From positions 992,001-1,056,000 of the forward strand of contig NC_088325.1 in NCBI RefSeq assembly GCF_910592395.1: 64,000 bases of DNA. Direction: 5' to 3'. Every line of letters starts with the position of its first letter. The stretch's first letter is position 1. This document shows positions 25,482-37,797 of this stretch, in pieces. The notes below the pieces were generated by a model that had not been told where the DNA came from, did no database searches, and was given only the letters and a program-made list of their open reading frames with translations. Position numbers and translations under genes: made by a program. The DNA is from Lineus longissimus (lineage: Eukaryota; Nemertea; Pilidiophora; Heteronemertea; Lineidae).

Positions 25482-28349
25482 ATGTCCCATTGGTTTGTTG
25501 CAGGTGCCCTGTTTCTGATGGCGATTTCTTTGGTGATCCGAGGCAGCTCGTCGCTCAAATCGCAACCTGGGTACAAGGCCATAGCCCACGTGACAATCGA
25601 TGGCCAGACTGCAAAGTTCTGCAGCAACCCCGTATGTAACCGCACAGTCACGCACTGCGATGCCATCCAGAAGCCAACTCAAGATGGCTGCTACTGCGAC
25701 CCAAGTTGCCGGGCTTTTGGAGACTGCTGCTATGACTATCAGGACATTCGGGCCAAATGTAAGGGCGACACGGTGTGGAAGGCACTCGGAACAATCTTAC
25801 CAGAGATTCGACAGCGTGCTGAGTATCTGTCATGCAATGGAACTCACTTCGCACAGCCAATCTACTCGGTATCTACGTGTCCGCCAGGTGAAGACACCAG
25901 CATGGAGCAGCGGTGTCAGGAGGGGTACGAATCTGGTGATATTTACACTCGAGTTCCAGTGACTATTAAAGGCATTCCATTCAACAATATCTACTGCGCC
26001 CAGTGTCACAGACTGCCATTAACAATTGTGAAATATTGGCCTGTAATATTTGCTTGCCCGAATACTTTCATACAGTCAGGCCCATTCACCCCAGAGACGG
26101 CCATTTTCATCAGCCTCAACACGGAGAAGAGCAGTGTTTGCAACACAACTGTTGTGGAGTCTAAAGACAATGCTGCCCTTTATCGGGAGTGTGAGCCCTC
26201 GAGGAGCAAGAAAATCAATGGATATCCGCCAGTTGCTGAATGTTTCCGACGGAAACAACTGAGCCTACCGAAGTCAGTTTATACGGAACTTGCTAGGAAT
26301 TGTTCGACCTATGATGCATATGTTTTTTCCAGCAACCCGGTCGCCCAGCGCCCTGTTTACAAAAACATGTACTGCGCATTCTGCCAGAACTCAACGCTTG
26401 ATGACTTGTATTGTGAACGAATGGATACCACCCAAGGTATAACAATAGACAGTATAGAAGATTCTGTGCGATCTATGTCTTCGACGGAGACGGTCATCAT
26501 CCCGGGCGGATTCCGATCCCTTCTTGAGCTTCCCGACCCAACCACAGACAAGAAATGCGAAAATGGTACCATATTCGACCCTATCCTTGGTTCGTGTCGG
26601 TCACCAGTGCGATGCAACATTGGCTCTGTGGAGTGGAACGGCTCGTGCATCTTGGATCCATTCCTTCCAGTTTACGGAACGCCACTTGCTGACTACGTGA
26701 ATCACATTACCCTGTGGATCAACACAACATTAAAGGAGCGAATCAGTGTGATATGTTCTGATGACGACCTCGCACAGGCAGCTGACTTCCCGCTCAAAGC
26801 CCTCGCCTCTGCTGTTGAAAAGAACGTACAACAAATGATTGGTGTTGACAGAAATGAGTGGTTGGAGAGTAGGACCACTGTGTACAACAAGAATTTGATT
26901 GAAAGCATCGCTCTTATTGGCGGCAAGGAAGTAGTATTTCAACCTGGGGTAGTTGTAGAGACAAGTGTAGTTGTTCCCTCTGCGATTATGAATCAGAAGG
27001 CTATGGTGGAAGCTATCCAAATGAACTACCGTGTGCGACACAAGTGGGGGATACGCTACGCCATCTTAAACCGCGGAGTGAAGGGTGGTGTACTAAAGTG
27101 CAGTAGTGGCAACCTACTAAAAATCTCACTCGCAGCAGGGACGGGTGTGTTTGACTACTATGTTATGACACAGGGGATAGATCCTGTCACAGTTGCGCTA
27201 CAGAAAGATGCAATGTCTCTTAGCACCGGACAATATGTCATCACAGATGTGACTGCATCTATTGTCCGCCAGATACTGAGCGTCGACAACCAGGTTTTGA
27301 TCTGTGATGAGTACAGTCAGTTCTTTGAAGGATGTGCTGCGAGTGTTCTGGAATATGACATGAGAAACTTCACCATACTAGGGGGTAGCGTCCTCTCCAA
27401 AGACTCCGGTCTGAGTATTATGAGATCGGATGTGGTTATTGCTGGAGACAGGATATTCCTCTGTCCTCACCATCTAGAGCAGCCTTCCTCTCTAGCCGAG
27501 GTCGTCATCACGTACATTGGGATGATTTTCTCCATCTTGTTCCTCGTGTACCTGCTCATCACCTATGGATTATTCCCCCAGTTGCGAACTCTACCAGGAA
27601 AGATGCTCATGCACCTTAGTTGTTGCCTCATTGTGGCTCAGTTATTCTTCATGTTCGGCCACACCGCCTTCACTATACCAGTCCTGTGTTCTCTCCTCGG
27701 GATGATCCAACACTACGCCTTCCTTGCCACGTTCTGTTGGATGAATGCGATTGCTATCAACACAGTGCGGACATTCACGTCACCTCTGGGACGCAGCTCC
27801 TCTCCTGCTAATAAGTACCGTATCATCTGTGCTCTCACGTATGGCCTTCCCTTCCTCGTGTGCGTGGCTGGTGGGATACTAGAATTCGGCACAGGCCTAG
27901 GCCCGTTCTATGGATCACGCACCTGCTGGATGGTCCACAGACTCTACATGATCGCCTCCTTCGTCGTCCCAATCGCTGCTGTAATTGCCGCAAACCTGAT
28001 CATCTTCGTAATAGCTGTTGTCTCCATCAACAAGACAACTAGGGCGACCAAGTCAACGATAGGCAAGAATAATAGAGCAGAATTCTTCATCTACTCCAGG
28101 TTGGCCTTCTTAATGGGATTCACTTGGATCTTCGGGTTCATCGCAATATTTGCTGGCAATGACGTTATCTGGTACATCTTCACTATCCTAAATACAAGTC
28201 AGGGTCTTTTCATTGGATTGTCATTTGGCTGTAATGGAAGAGTACGGAAGCTTTATAGAAAGAAACTGGACATGAGGAGTGATGGTTATAGTAGCTCTGG
28301 TTCGAACGGCCAGTCAACCAAGATGGTGACCCATGGAACTTCAACATAA
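25482..28349 (+). CDS. Intronless orphan 7TM receptor (secretin/methuselah-like) with N-terminal somatomedin-B domain
   Basis: One uninterrupted frame (open from 25335) encodes a class-B-like G-protein-coupled receptor. I start at 25482 because that Met begins a good signal peptide (MSHWFVAGALFLMAISLVI); Mets at 25335 and 25458 are alternatives. About 45 residues later comes a somatomedin-B-like knot with its CYCDPSC...GDCCYDY pattern. A cysteine-rich ectodomain of about 580 residues follows (YCAQCHRLPL and MYCAFCQN are two similar Cys motifs) with many N-x-S/T sites. Seven hydrophobic segments occupy about 27495-28220, with the class-B-like MLMHLSCCLIVAQLFF in TM2, CWMNAIAINTVRTF in TM3 and FIYSRLAFLMGFTWIFGF in TM6, then a Ser-rich cytoplasmic tail. 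I see no clear GPS autoproteolysis motif, so it resembles methuselah-like more than cleaved adhesion receptors. Ligand unknown. Poly(A) signal at 28744. Confidence 0.92.
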   Translation: MSHWFVAGALFLMAISLVIRGSSSLKSQPGYKAIAHVTIDGQTAKFCSNPVCNRTVTHCDAIQKPTQDGCYCDPSCRAFGDCCYDYQDIRAKCKGDTVWKALGTILPEIRQRAEYLSCNGTHFAQPIYSVSTCPPGEDTSMEQRCQEGYESGDIYTRVPVTIKGIPFNNIYCAQCHRLPLTIVKYWPVIFACPNTFIQSGPFTPETAIFISLNTEKSSVCNTTVVESKDNAALYRECEPSRSKKINGYPPVAECFRRKQLSLPKSVYTELARNCSTYDAYVFSSNPVAQRPVYKNMYCAFCQNSTLDDLYCERMDTTQGITIDSIEDSVRSMSSTETVIIPGGFRSLLELPDPTTDKKCENGTIFDPILGSCRSPVRCNIGSVEWNGSCILDPFLPVYGTPLADYVNHITLWINTTLKERISVICSDDDLAQAADFPLKALASAVEKNVQQMIGVDRNEWLESRTTVYNKNLIESIALIGGKEVVFQPGVVVETSVVVPSAIMNQKAMVEAIQMNYRVRHKWGIRYAILNRGVKGGVLKCSSGNLLKISLAAGTGVFDYYVMTQGIDPVTVALQKDAMSLSTGQYVITDVTASIVRQILSVDNQVLICDEYSQFFEGCAASVLEYDMRNFTILGGSVLSKDSGLSIMRSDVVIAGDRIFLCPHHLEQPSSLAEVVITYIGMIFSILFLVYLLITYGLFPQLRTLPGKMLMHLSCCLIVAQLFFMFGHTAFTIPVLCSLLGMIQHYAFLATFCWMNAIAINTVRTFTSPLGRSSSPANKYRIICALTYGLPFLVCVAGGILEFGTGLGPFYGSRTCWMVHRLYMIASFVVPIAAVIAANLIIFVIAVVSINKTTRATKSTIGKNNRAEFFIYSRLAFLMGFTWIFGFIAIFAGNDVIWYIFTILNTSQGLFIGLSFGCNGRVRKLYRKKLDMRSDGYSSSGSNGQSTKMVTHGTST

Positions 28350-28743
28350 TATCATATGCAATATACATTCTAACATTGTGATAATTTCGAATCGCTTCTT
28401 GAAGAGACGCGTGACATGAATGAAGAACGAACAAGTCATTTCCGAAGATCGGGTTTCATACGATTCACGATGTCACCTTTCACCCTCACGTCTACTTTCA
28501 AATCGTAGACAGTCAACTTGTGACAAGTGACGACGTGAATCCTTTATACCTCCAGCCTTAGCTTTGGATAACGACTTCATTATCAGCCATAAGAATCACA
28601 GGTCTAATTTTCAATTCCAGCAATACTTGTACAGACTAAGGCAAGTTATCAATATGAAAACGTTGTTATCATTAAAAGGCTTATTATATTACCGGTATTA
28701 TATTTGATTTGCAAGGTACATTAACTATACGTATTTTGTATTC

Positions 28744-28749
28744 AATAAA
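28744..28749 (+). terminator. Poly(A) signal of the 7TM receptor gene
   Basis: AATAAA 395 bp after the stop, followed by a T/G-rich stretch (TTTTTTGTTC). Confidence 0.6.
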
Positions 28750-28789
28750 GAGTTTGAAAATTTTTTGTTCAGCTTAGCCTCTTTGGAAG

Positions 28790-29561
28790 TTGTTTGTTCC
28801 TCGTCTCACGAATGACAGGTGAAATGTACGTCACATGTGATAACGTTAACTCTCAACATCATGATATAAGTATTGAAATAATGCAAGCCTTTCGGCGACA
28901 TTCATTCACTTGGGTGGATAGTTCAGTGTTGCTCCAGTTGGTGACCTTGACAACAACGGTATTAAGTCACCTGCTTTTTGTGGCGAGGAATGATCAAGGC
29001 CAATGTTCTTGTGTGGTATAGGGAGATCTAGAAAACGTTGTCGTGCTCAACAGGCCTGCTAATATCAAGCAGTGGTTGATTTTGAGGGTGGCACATGAAG
29101 AACAAGCCGGCCCTCTTTGAGCAACAATATAAAGTGCTTCAGTCCAAGTTTAGCAGGTCCCAGAGATGGCCGGAAAACCGCATTTTAAAAACTTAAATTA
29201 TTTCTTGGTCAGGGCCCTCGTACCAACCTGGTTTCCAAGATGGCACCTTCACTGATCCCCAACCCTTCCTTAGAGTAAGCCCCTTCTAATGATTTCTGAA
29301 TCCGCTACTGTCAAATAGTTTTTAATTCGATTGCATGATATATCCCCGGGGATATATCACATCTATGGAATTTCGAAATATCATGAAACAGTGTATAGGA
29401 CTCCACTCTCCTACCTCGGGTAAAAAAGATATTTCACAGACTGAGAATGCATCACCCTAGAGTGTTGTTACCGAAGCGTCACTAGTATAATGGACGTAGA
29501 GGTGAAATAGTTTGTGATCTAACTCCTCCATCAGTTTAGATCGTCAGTATGTGTCTCTTGA
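28790..29561. other. Intergenic, no recognised gene
   Basis: No supported coding exon. A lone hAT-type end (CTGAATCCGCTACTG) at about 29297 resembles the terminus of the 30959 element. Confidence 0.5.
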
Positions 29562-30000
29562 GCCCGTAGCACACTAGCCGCCAACTTCGGCGTTCACAGG
29601 CGTTTTTTGCCGCAAGAGTCCTGAACGCCTGAACAATCCCTAGTCTGCTACGAACGGCGTCGGCGAACGCGACTTGCCGCCACTTGCCGCAACTAAACGC
29701 CAAATATCTAACATGTTTGATTTTTGACGCGTGTCGCCGCGTTTGAACGCAAGAAGAAGCCAGGTGTGCTACGGATTGCCGCCTGAATTGGCGTCGGCGG
29801 CGAGGCTATGGCCAATCAGTATGCGTCTTGATGTCACATGATTTCAAAATGGCAGCCTAAAGTGGCGGAAAAGACGCTACTGGACGCCGATTCTGGGCAG
29901 GTGTGCTCTGACCGGGATCCACTGGCCGCCAACTTCGGCGTCGAGAGGCGTCAGCCGAACGCTTCTTGTCGCCAAAGTTGGCGGCTAGTGTGCTGCGGGC
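29562..30000. mobile_element. 439-bp TIR element, GC-rich ends
   Basis: Left end GCCCGTAGCACACTAGCCGC and right end its complement with one mismatch, continuing to about 30 bp. The motif CCGCCAACTTCGGCG recurs inside near the right arm. No frame of note. Confidence 0.85.
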
Positions 30001-30958
30001 TTTACTACTAACAAGATTATCTATGCTTGCTACTGGTATACAGTAGTATTAGCCAGACAGATATGTTACTACTCCATTTGTTGTTGCGGCTGCTAGCACA
30101 GACACCTGCCAGCAATAGTCTGGTGGCTCCTAGGTTGCTGATCGTGGTGGGGAAAAGGCACGATTTCACGACCATAAGGCGGAGCAGGACAGCCTTCAAT
30201 TCATCTGAGCACACCCAACGTACGCGAAAACGGACCACTTCCAATCGCTCTGACGATATGTGCGCAAAATTGAACTTGAATTTTTTAAAAATGCATTGTG
30301 TAAATACGTACTGGCTATAAATTTCAACAATCATGTTGTGTCACATAGACTAGTCATTTAAAAATACCACAAAAGCCAAGTTTCCGCGAAGTTATGTCAC
30401 TTGTTGTCCGACTCGTGTTCATCCGACCGTGAGTTCATTATTTGACAAGTGAGGTTTATTTGATCCGTCAGCATTCAATCGTCTGCATTTTTGTGAATAT
30501 GATTGAAAATCACAATTTGTATAGATGTGTGGTTTGGTAATTCCTCTGACGTAACGTACTCAATCAGGGGCGTTGAATTCGGCTGTGCTGCTGGTAGGCC
30601 AGATCGGCTTTGGGTATACAAGCGTTCAGTTGTGTCGACACCAACAAGGCACATGTTCCATCGTCGAAGCGCTGGTTCAACATTGGTAAGTTCAGTCTGA
30701 TTTCTCCACAGCTTTTTCTCCACAACTTTTTCGACTATTCATAATTGTTTGATACTGTGTACAGTCTTATCGTGTCATTTTCATTCCTTGCAGATATCAG
30801 GCATGTTGTCCTGTCCAGCACACCTCATGCTGCACAACCACCGCTGCCAAACCGGTTTATCTCAAGATACGACGTGAACACCATCATGGTGAGTTATTTT
30901 TCTGAAGACTTTCTTGACCGCACATAAATGTATTCTTATGAACGTTTCATCTCTGCAG

Positions 30959-31155
30959 CAGTGGCGGATCCAGAAATTAGGGAAAGAAGCAGGGGGGAGC
31001 AGCTGCCCCACCAATGAGAACTCATGATACAATCGAAGGTGCAATCCTGAGGGGGGGGCTTGTAAAAATCTGTATTTCTTGGGGAGAGGTGCCCAGAAAA
31101 TTCATTTCTCTGACAAAAAGGGATGACTGATGCGGGACCCCTGAATCCGCTACTG
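30959..31155. mobile_element. hAT-like MITE
   Basis: Ends CAGTGGCGGATCCAG and CTGAATCCGCTACTG are inverted with two mismatches, the end type widespread in hAT elements. Flanking octamers (CTCTGCAG, CTGTCCTG) are only partly alike, so the 8-bp duplication is not clear. Confidence 0.65.
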
Positions 31156-31159
31156 CTGT

Positions 31160-32435
31160 CCTGAATATTGCCACACTCGTCTCAGTTGACCTTTGAATGG
31201 AGGATATTGTTAGCCCATACCCTATCTATGGTACTTTATCGTTCTGGCAGCAAGGAAATGAGACGATTGGTCATGTCTGCCATGTTTTATGACGTCACAC
31301 GCCACGTGCTCGGCGCAATGTGTCACGTGCTCATAACACATTCTATCTCTGAACCAATCAGCCCTTGATACTGTGACATGTGATATGTATGATGAGGACC
31401 TTGACCGTCTCAGAAAGATAAGGCATTAATCGAAGTAGTTCAAAGACATTTGCATAAAAACATGGCAGAAATTACCTCGTCTCATTTGACCTCAGTGCTG
31501 CCATCTGTGTAGAGTGTCAAAGTATCCTATCTCATAGGAGAGAGGAATTACGTAACCTAACTTAGTTTGAGTGATGAAAACATGTTTTTAACCATATACC
31601 TAGCAACAGTTCAAATTTACCTGTTTTAGACTCCGAATAAGGAGGAAAATGATCACAAAAAGTTGAGAATATTTGGTGACCACCATGTGACGTCATTAGT
31701 CGATTTTGTTCTATTTTAAGCCATGCACTCCACGTGCGTTTGTTGACATTAACTTAGATGCTTCTCTTGGCAACTTGCATTAAATTTTACTGTAGTATCG
31801 TGGTAACTGAAGCAAAACAAAGGCTTGGCACCAATAGAAAAGCATTCATTCCTACTCTTTTAGAGGATAGGAGAGGGTTTAGTATATTTTCCCTGAAATG
31901 TTAAGATGAAAAAGACAAAGGCAAATTGAAGAGTTCGTTTCAATTTTGGAGCACCTTTTTAGTCTTTCGGGGAATTAAGGCTGCAATTTCCTCATTCACT
32001 TCTACTTTCACATTCACAAATTTTTGGCTCACAAATCCCTTATAAATGAATAACTCAAGGCAGTTTATTGCTAAAAACAACACTTTATTAATCATGATGA
32101 TGCTTTTGCTAAACATCATTTAATATAATCTTCATACAAAAAGTTTATGATGCTTATACATGTATGGTAAACATAACCATTACACAACACTTTATATGGG
32201 ATAGTATTATGGCCGGAAAAGGGCGTATTTAGTGCCTTGGTACATGCAAGGTTTTTGAGGATCTCAAATACCGGCAGAATCATGAAAGTGTACGCATAAA
32301 TACGCCATAAATGCATACACACGCCGTGGAAGCAATTCCGAGGGTATTCCTAATGAAATGACGTCATCTGGAGATTCACCTCCATGCTTATTACCGTTCC
32401 AAGATGGCGGATTTTTTAGATGTGAAAAAAATATT
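31160..32435. other. Intergenic, no recognised gene
   Basis: Read on both strands; no family motif, splice-supported exon or TIR element found. Confidence 0.5.
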
Positions 32436-32623
32436 CGCCCCGTCACAGCAAAACCAGGCGCATGTCGCTCTGAGCTTGGCAGGTTGAGACGGACTGATCA
32501 TTCATTTCTCTATTGACTGCCTTTTGTGAAATATGAGCACATCAATTTCTTCCATTATCTCCTGGTGTCATTTAGGCTCATCTTCTGTGCGACATGCGCC
32601 TGGTTTTGCTGTGATGGGTCACA
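32436..32623. mobile_element. TGTGACCC TIR element, copy 2
   Basis: Same family as 13143-13333: shared interior (CTGAGCTTGGCAGGTTGAGA, TCTTCTGTGCGACATGCG) and inverted ends GTCACAGCAAAACCAGGCGC and complement. Confidence 0.8.
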
Positions 32624-32639
32624 AATATTCCCAACATTT

Positions 32640-34209
32640 TGTGATTTGTTTCTCTTTTGCATCAAGTCTAAAACGTTGATGTGATCATGTGTTGAATATA
32701 TGCATTCATTGCTCAAGTACATGTATAGTTAGGTCGTTTAATTCCTCCAAATAAGTGCGTTTTGTGTACATCTGTGTGCTTTTTGAACAGCATTGTATAC
32801 CTCTGTTTGTAAACCAACCCTTGCCTTGGATCGGAGTATTGGTTTTATCTCACTCCCGAAAAAAGTGGGAGAAATAATGTGAAATTAAGAATGAAAATAC
32901 ACCTTCAAATTGCTCCGACACCCTTCCCAGTGATCTGGAAAAAAACTACATGTAGCTCTAGTTGAGAGAAGTGTTGGGTTGGCGACACTTGCAGGCCATG
33001 GATGGATATGTGACCTTGTTGTGTGTAACTATAACACTCAACACGCCTGCTTACCCTTTTCAGTTAGCGAGTTAGCCCATCTATCACTTCGATCTATCGA
33101 CCGTAGCTGTCATGGCCAATACTTTTTCTTTCAGAAGCCCCGACGCCCCCTTGAACTTTGAAGAAATGGTTGGGTTTGGTCAAGGGACTGGTATTGGATC
33201 TGATATATTATCATTGTTGTCACACCTTTTCGCTAAATATGAGGTCTTGAAAATGCTTGGTATTGCTCCTTGTGAGGTGTTACCCAACGTTAATGACGCC
33301 TGTCTGTATAAGTGGTACATACTTGACACCTATGGTGAAGGATGAGCCAGTTATTTTCGAGTTTGTACTTTGGGTGCATCTCGTTCCTCGGGTTGCATTG
33401 CGCCCGCGACCCCATAGGAGTTCCTGGTCTTGTCTCTTCGCCCCCTACCCCGATAAACTCTATGTGCCGTGAACGAATGCTCATCAGGTCGACAGTTATT
33501 TGACAACGTAAATCCATCCATATAAACTGGCGCTGCGGCTGCACTCAATAGACTCCGTTGGGGAGTCTGAGTCTGATAGGGTGTACCAGTCCAGCCGGTT
33601 ATACCCGGTTGGTACGCTCTATGATATGGATCTCCAGCCACCTGTCAGCTAGGGGCAGACCCCAGTGTCTCAACCCTGGGTCTCAGAGGCGGTAACTTCT
33701 AGTCAGGCAGCGCGCTATGTCTGGTTAGGCGACATGGGTTACCAGGGCATCCACAGCCAAAATGGTTTGCACATGGAGGTCATCGCGACCGACTTGTGAG
33801 GGGGAAGAAGTGATGTCCATGGCGGTTTCAAATTGATCTGACGACCCCCGCGTCTTTGGACTGGAGGGGTTCATGTGGCCAAATCCTGTCAGCTAAATCC
33901 TATCGTTAGCATCGTTCGCGGTACATGGAAACCAAGGGCATGGAACCCTTTTTGGTCTTGGTTTAATTTCTCTGAGGGTTTCAATGATGATATATATATT
34001 TAGATCCACAGGTATAGTCGGTACATGTGGCGACTCGCCACATGAACATTTTAAAAGTTTTTTTTCGAGCATTGTAAAAAGTTATGAGAATAAATTTCCT
34101 CTTTGGACGTGTTTTTCTTAACCAGAATGACAATCAAAAAGTTTGTCACTGGAGAATTTCCCCATCCCCCACCCCAGCCCTAGAATAATATACAGACTAA
34201 ATAGTATCT
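32640..34209. other. Intergenic, no recognised gene
   Basis: A 77-codon frame at 33112-33345 has no family signature. A 21-bp hairpin (CATGTGGCGA-C-TCGCCACATG) lies at 34024-34044. Confidence 0.45.
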
Positions 34210-34575
34210 TTGGACTGTACTGGTAATATAGGTCAGTCACGAAAAATAGATATATATATTGGACTGTACTGGTAATATAGGTCAGTCATGAAGAATAGAA
34301 TATATATTGGACTGTACTGGTAATATAGGTCAGTCACAAAAATGAAATATATATTGGACTGTACTGGTAATATAGGTCAGTCACCAAGAATAGAATGATA
34401 TTGGACTGTACTGGTAATAGAGGTCAGTCAAAAAAAAAGAAATATATATTGGACTGTACTGGTAATAGAGGTCAGTCAAAAAAAAGAAATATATATTGGA
34501 CTGTACTGGTAATAGAGGTCAGTCAAAAAAAAGAAATATATGTTGGACTGTACTGGTAATAGAGGTCAGTCACGA
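34210..34575. repeat. Minisatellite, about 46-50 bp unit, eight copies
   Basis: GGACTGTACTGGTAATA(T/G)AGGTCAGTCA repeats eight times, separated by A-rich and (AT)n linkers of varying length. Confidence 0.93.
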
Positions 34576-36534
34576 AAATATCTGAAAGTCTGTGCCCCAT
34601 TGTTGACGAATATAATATCGTGAGGACTTTATCAATAGTCACGGTCCCTGGCCCCTCCCACATAAAATCATTAGCAAGGTCACTGCAGGCAATAGCTTCA
34701 GCATTGTTATTGTATAAACATGTCTTAAACATTATAAACGGCCCTATTTGTGGGGTTACATTGGGTTCTTGCTGGGGTAATGATGTCCATGTCCGATTCT
34801 GCGTTTTGTGGACTTGTAAATCAGTCCAGCAGTGACATTGCGTTTTGTGGACCTGTAAGTCTGTCCCGCAGTACCAAGTTTCACCCCAGCAATTACCAAT
34901 AAGACCTGCACGTGACCTTAAAGTAAATAGCTGTGCTGGTGTTGTCGAGACAAAATGCGATGTATGCATTGGAAGAAGGAAATCTGCAAAGAGTAGCTGG
35001 AACTGTCTGTCCAGCTCTCGTTTATGAAACAATGGGCGATTTGAAAGACGTCTCCTGAACAGATCGCCCATTGTTCACTGAAGCAGCATTCGAATTGTCT
35101 CCAATTTTTTCAGGTGAATTGCTCTATCTCGTGTTGCTTCGCTGTCCCGTCCCAAGAATCGAGCCAACGCAACAGAGACCACTTCTGTGTGGGCCGGGAA
35201 GTCATCACTTTGGGGACAAGTTTCCTGGTGGATCGCAAGGCAGGCCTTGGCTCCCAGTTGCCCATCCCCATGAGTCGGAGATAAATTTTCAGGATGCCAG
35301 ATTTGTGGAACACAATTGAGGTAAATGAGATGAAATTCGATAAGCTGGCTACAGTTGATGAAACGAGGCTTCCATGTCCGTCATCATGTGACTGATATTG
35401 GGACAAACCCGAGGCAGGTTGACCACCATTGCCTGACAATTCAATTTAATTAATTCATCTTATTATTGCTAATGAAGCTGTCACAGACGTACACATATAG
35501 ACATATTATACATGATATGCTATAATAGAAGATAAAAAACCAAAAAAACGTCATGACAAATGCTCACTTTCTTTTCTTAAATTGTATATTTCAAAGTTAC
35601 TTCCCTTTCTATTCCAGGCCAGAAGTGCATGGTCCTGATCAGGGAACACCAGTTCCCAATGGAATTTACCATTTTCTTGTTGTAGTTTATGCTTTTGGGT
35701 TGACTCTCATGAAATTTCAATCAAACATTGTTACTCTTTGTTTAAAGTGAACCTTTGCAAAAAATGTACTTTTCCCCATTGGGCTAAAATCAATAGCACT
35801 TTATGTATGTACTCGCTGATCCAGAATATTGCTATTTCTTGTTCCGTTTTCAATGTGGCATTTAATTAGCCGTTTGGTGATGGTTGTGACGTGACAACGA
35901 CTGATCTATTTCACAGCACGAGGTGCAACAGCAATGGAGTTATTTGTCTGGGCAGCTGTCTCGGTCACAGCAAAAAAGTGTTTCTACATTGCATTTTTGT
36001 GCGACATTTAATCACTCAAAATGATGCAGTGATGCGCCTAATTGACATATTATTTGTTTTCAAGAGGAATTTGTTGTAGATCAATATCATTGCTCTGAAG
36101 GCTTAGTTTTCTCAAAAATATCTGCATTAGTTTTTCTTTTTTTTTTCTCCAGGCAGGCCTAATTTAACAGAAGGCCCAGAGAATGTTTTAGTTAGGAAAT
36201 CATTGATATTTTAGGCCCATATCAGTTTTTTGAACAATTTCCTCTTGAAGACAATAAACGTCAATATCAAGTCTCTGCACCATTTTGGTTGAGCGGTTTT
36301 GGGATAAAAATATAAGAGAATGCTCCATTGGTGTTAACAGACTATACCATTGTTTTGGTCAAAAATCGATTCTTGCCACCTTGAAAGCACATGTACATTA
36401 TTCAATTGTTATTATGTCATTGCCATTTGCCTTTGCCCCCCTCACCTCCCCCCATCCGTCTATCGACACTGCAGCACCCTCCACCCCACCCTGCATCTGA
36501 TCCCTTTGTCCGATTGCCCGAGTGGCGTTAGCAG

Positions 36535-36668
36535 TAACGTTGCGTTATTGTAAACATTGCGGTATTGTAAACATTGCGTTATTGTAAACATTGCGTTATT
36601 GTAAACATTGCGTTATTGTAAACATTGCGTTATTGTAAACATTGCGTTATTGTAAACATTGCGTTATT
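36535..36668. repeat. 17-bp minisatellite
   Basis: Eight tandem units of ATTGTAAACATTGCGTT, the last one diverging to ATTGCAAATG. Confidence 0.95.
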
Positions 36669-37213
36669 GCAAATGTTAAAATTATTGCAAATTATATTCC
36701 AAGGTTTGCAGTATTTATACATACATAAATGTACTTGCCCAATAAAAGTTGCCATATCACAGCCTTCGTCTCTTGTCCTTCGGTCTCTGAGCGTAGGGAT
36801 CACACTAAACTGTGTCCACGTATAAGACACGGTCGGTCTGAATCCGCACAACGAAATTTCATGCTCGCCACAGGTGGCCATTTTATTATCTCTTTGTATA
36901 AGGCATGTACATGAGCATTGTACACAACTGCAACCTGCTTCCGGGTTCGATTTCCAAAAGGGCGAAGACACATACTTGTGGACAATGAAGTTCATTTCTG
37001 ATTGAAGTTCATTTCTGATTCAACGAGACACAACTAGCCATCATCACAAACGCATCGATACCTCTTGCACGATCTTTGGTTATGCAATCGCCGAGAAATC
37101 GACTGTACGATAGCCTGCACACATATTTAACTGATCACTCGCCAAGTAAATCAATAAGAGGCGGAGTGTACTGGTATCGAATACCACCGGCTATACGAGG
37201 ATGCGATCCGGAT

Positions 37214-37797
37214 GGCCCAAGGCACAACCATTTGAGCAAGAACTTGAAATCCTAAAGCAATAGCATTCCGCGACGTTACTATTTATAGCTCACAAGGTCA
37301 TTTGAATAAGATAGTGATGACGTTTTAGTCACGTGACAGTCGGACATCGACACTTATTTCTACGCATTTGAGCTTATTTCAAAGTCAATTATCTTTGACC
37401 CTGCATTGTTTTTAGCATGAATGATACCATAGAGTCAGAGAGAGAAATATTCAGAACAATTATGTTGTATTTCCAACACTCGGACATGTGCCAGATTGAA
37501 TCTAACTGCCCTAGTTAGAAAGCCTGAATCCATTACGAAACCGCATGTTTGTCCGACATTGCCTGTAATTTAGCGATGGGGAAATAGAGGGCAGCAGCTG
37601 CAGTGACCTCATTATCGCGGAATACTATTAGAACTCTTTCAAAATGAAGTGAATGCCTATTAAAAACATGGGAGGCTGTTCACTGGACAAGGAACTAACT
37701 CCCACCCTTAAAATTGGCCTTCCTCTCGTTTTGGAAGCGTTCTAATTGCTTTTAGGATTACAAGTTTTATCTAATATGCCGTTGGTGCCTCGGGTCA
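37214..37797. mobile_element. Inverted-repeat element hosting a nested MITE
   Basis: Outer ends GGCACAACCATTTGAGCAAG and ...AATATGCCGTTGGTGCC, with AACTTGAAATCCTAAAGCAA facing TTGCTTTTAGGATTACAAGT type sequence. This family also occurs in intron 2 of both cysteine-rich genes (40733-40955, 52230-52442). It is interrupted at 37261-37627. Confidence 0.75.
37261..37627. mobile_element. 367-bp MITE (TAGCATTCCGCG ends), copy 1, intact
   Basis: Starts TAGCATTCCGCG and ends CGCGGAATACTA. Removing it joins CAA to TTAGAAC, restoring the uninterrupted CAATTAGAAC seen in intact host copies at about 40784. Sister copies: 43352-43549 (left part), 49653-49825 (right part), 55849-56215 (intact, inverted, also 367 bp). 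Confidence 0.88.

Noticed and set aside
30503-30887. Two possible small exons with GT/AG borders (to about 30687 and 30796-30887)
   Set aside because: Splice-like sites only; the frames are short and unlike any family, so a gene call is not supportable.
33112-33345. 77-codon frame beginning MANTFSFRSPD
   Set aside because: No family resemblance and no exon context; length is within chance for this composition.
34523-35071. Minus-strand 182-codon frame
   Set aside because: It overlaps the minisatellite and a repeated CTDLQVHKTQ stretch, lacks any family signature and has no splice support.
35114-35284. Possible terminal exon (56 codons after TTTTTTCAG, stop TAA)
   Set aside because: Good acceptor and open frame but no partner exon and no recognisable motif.
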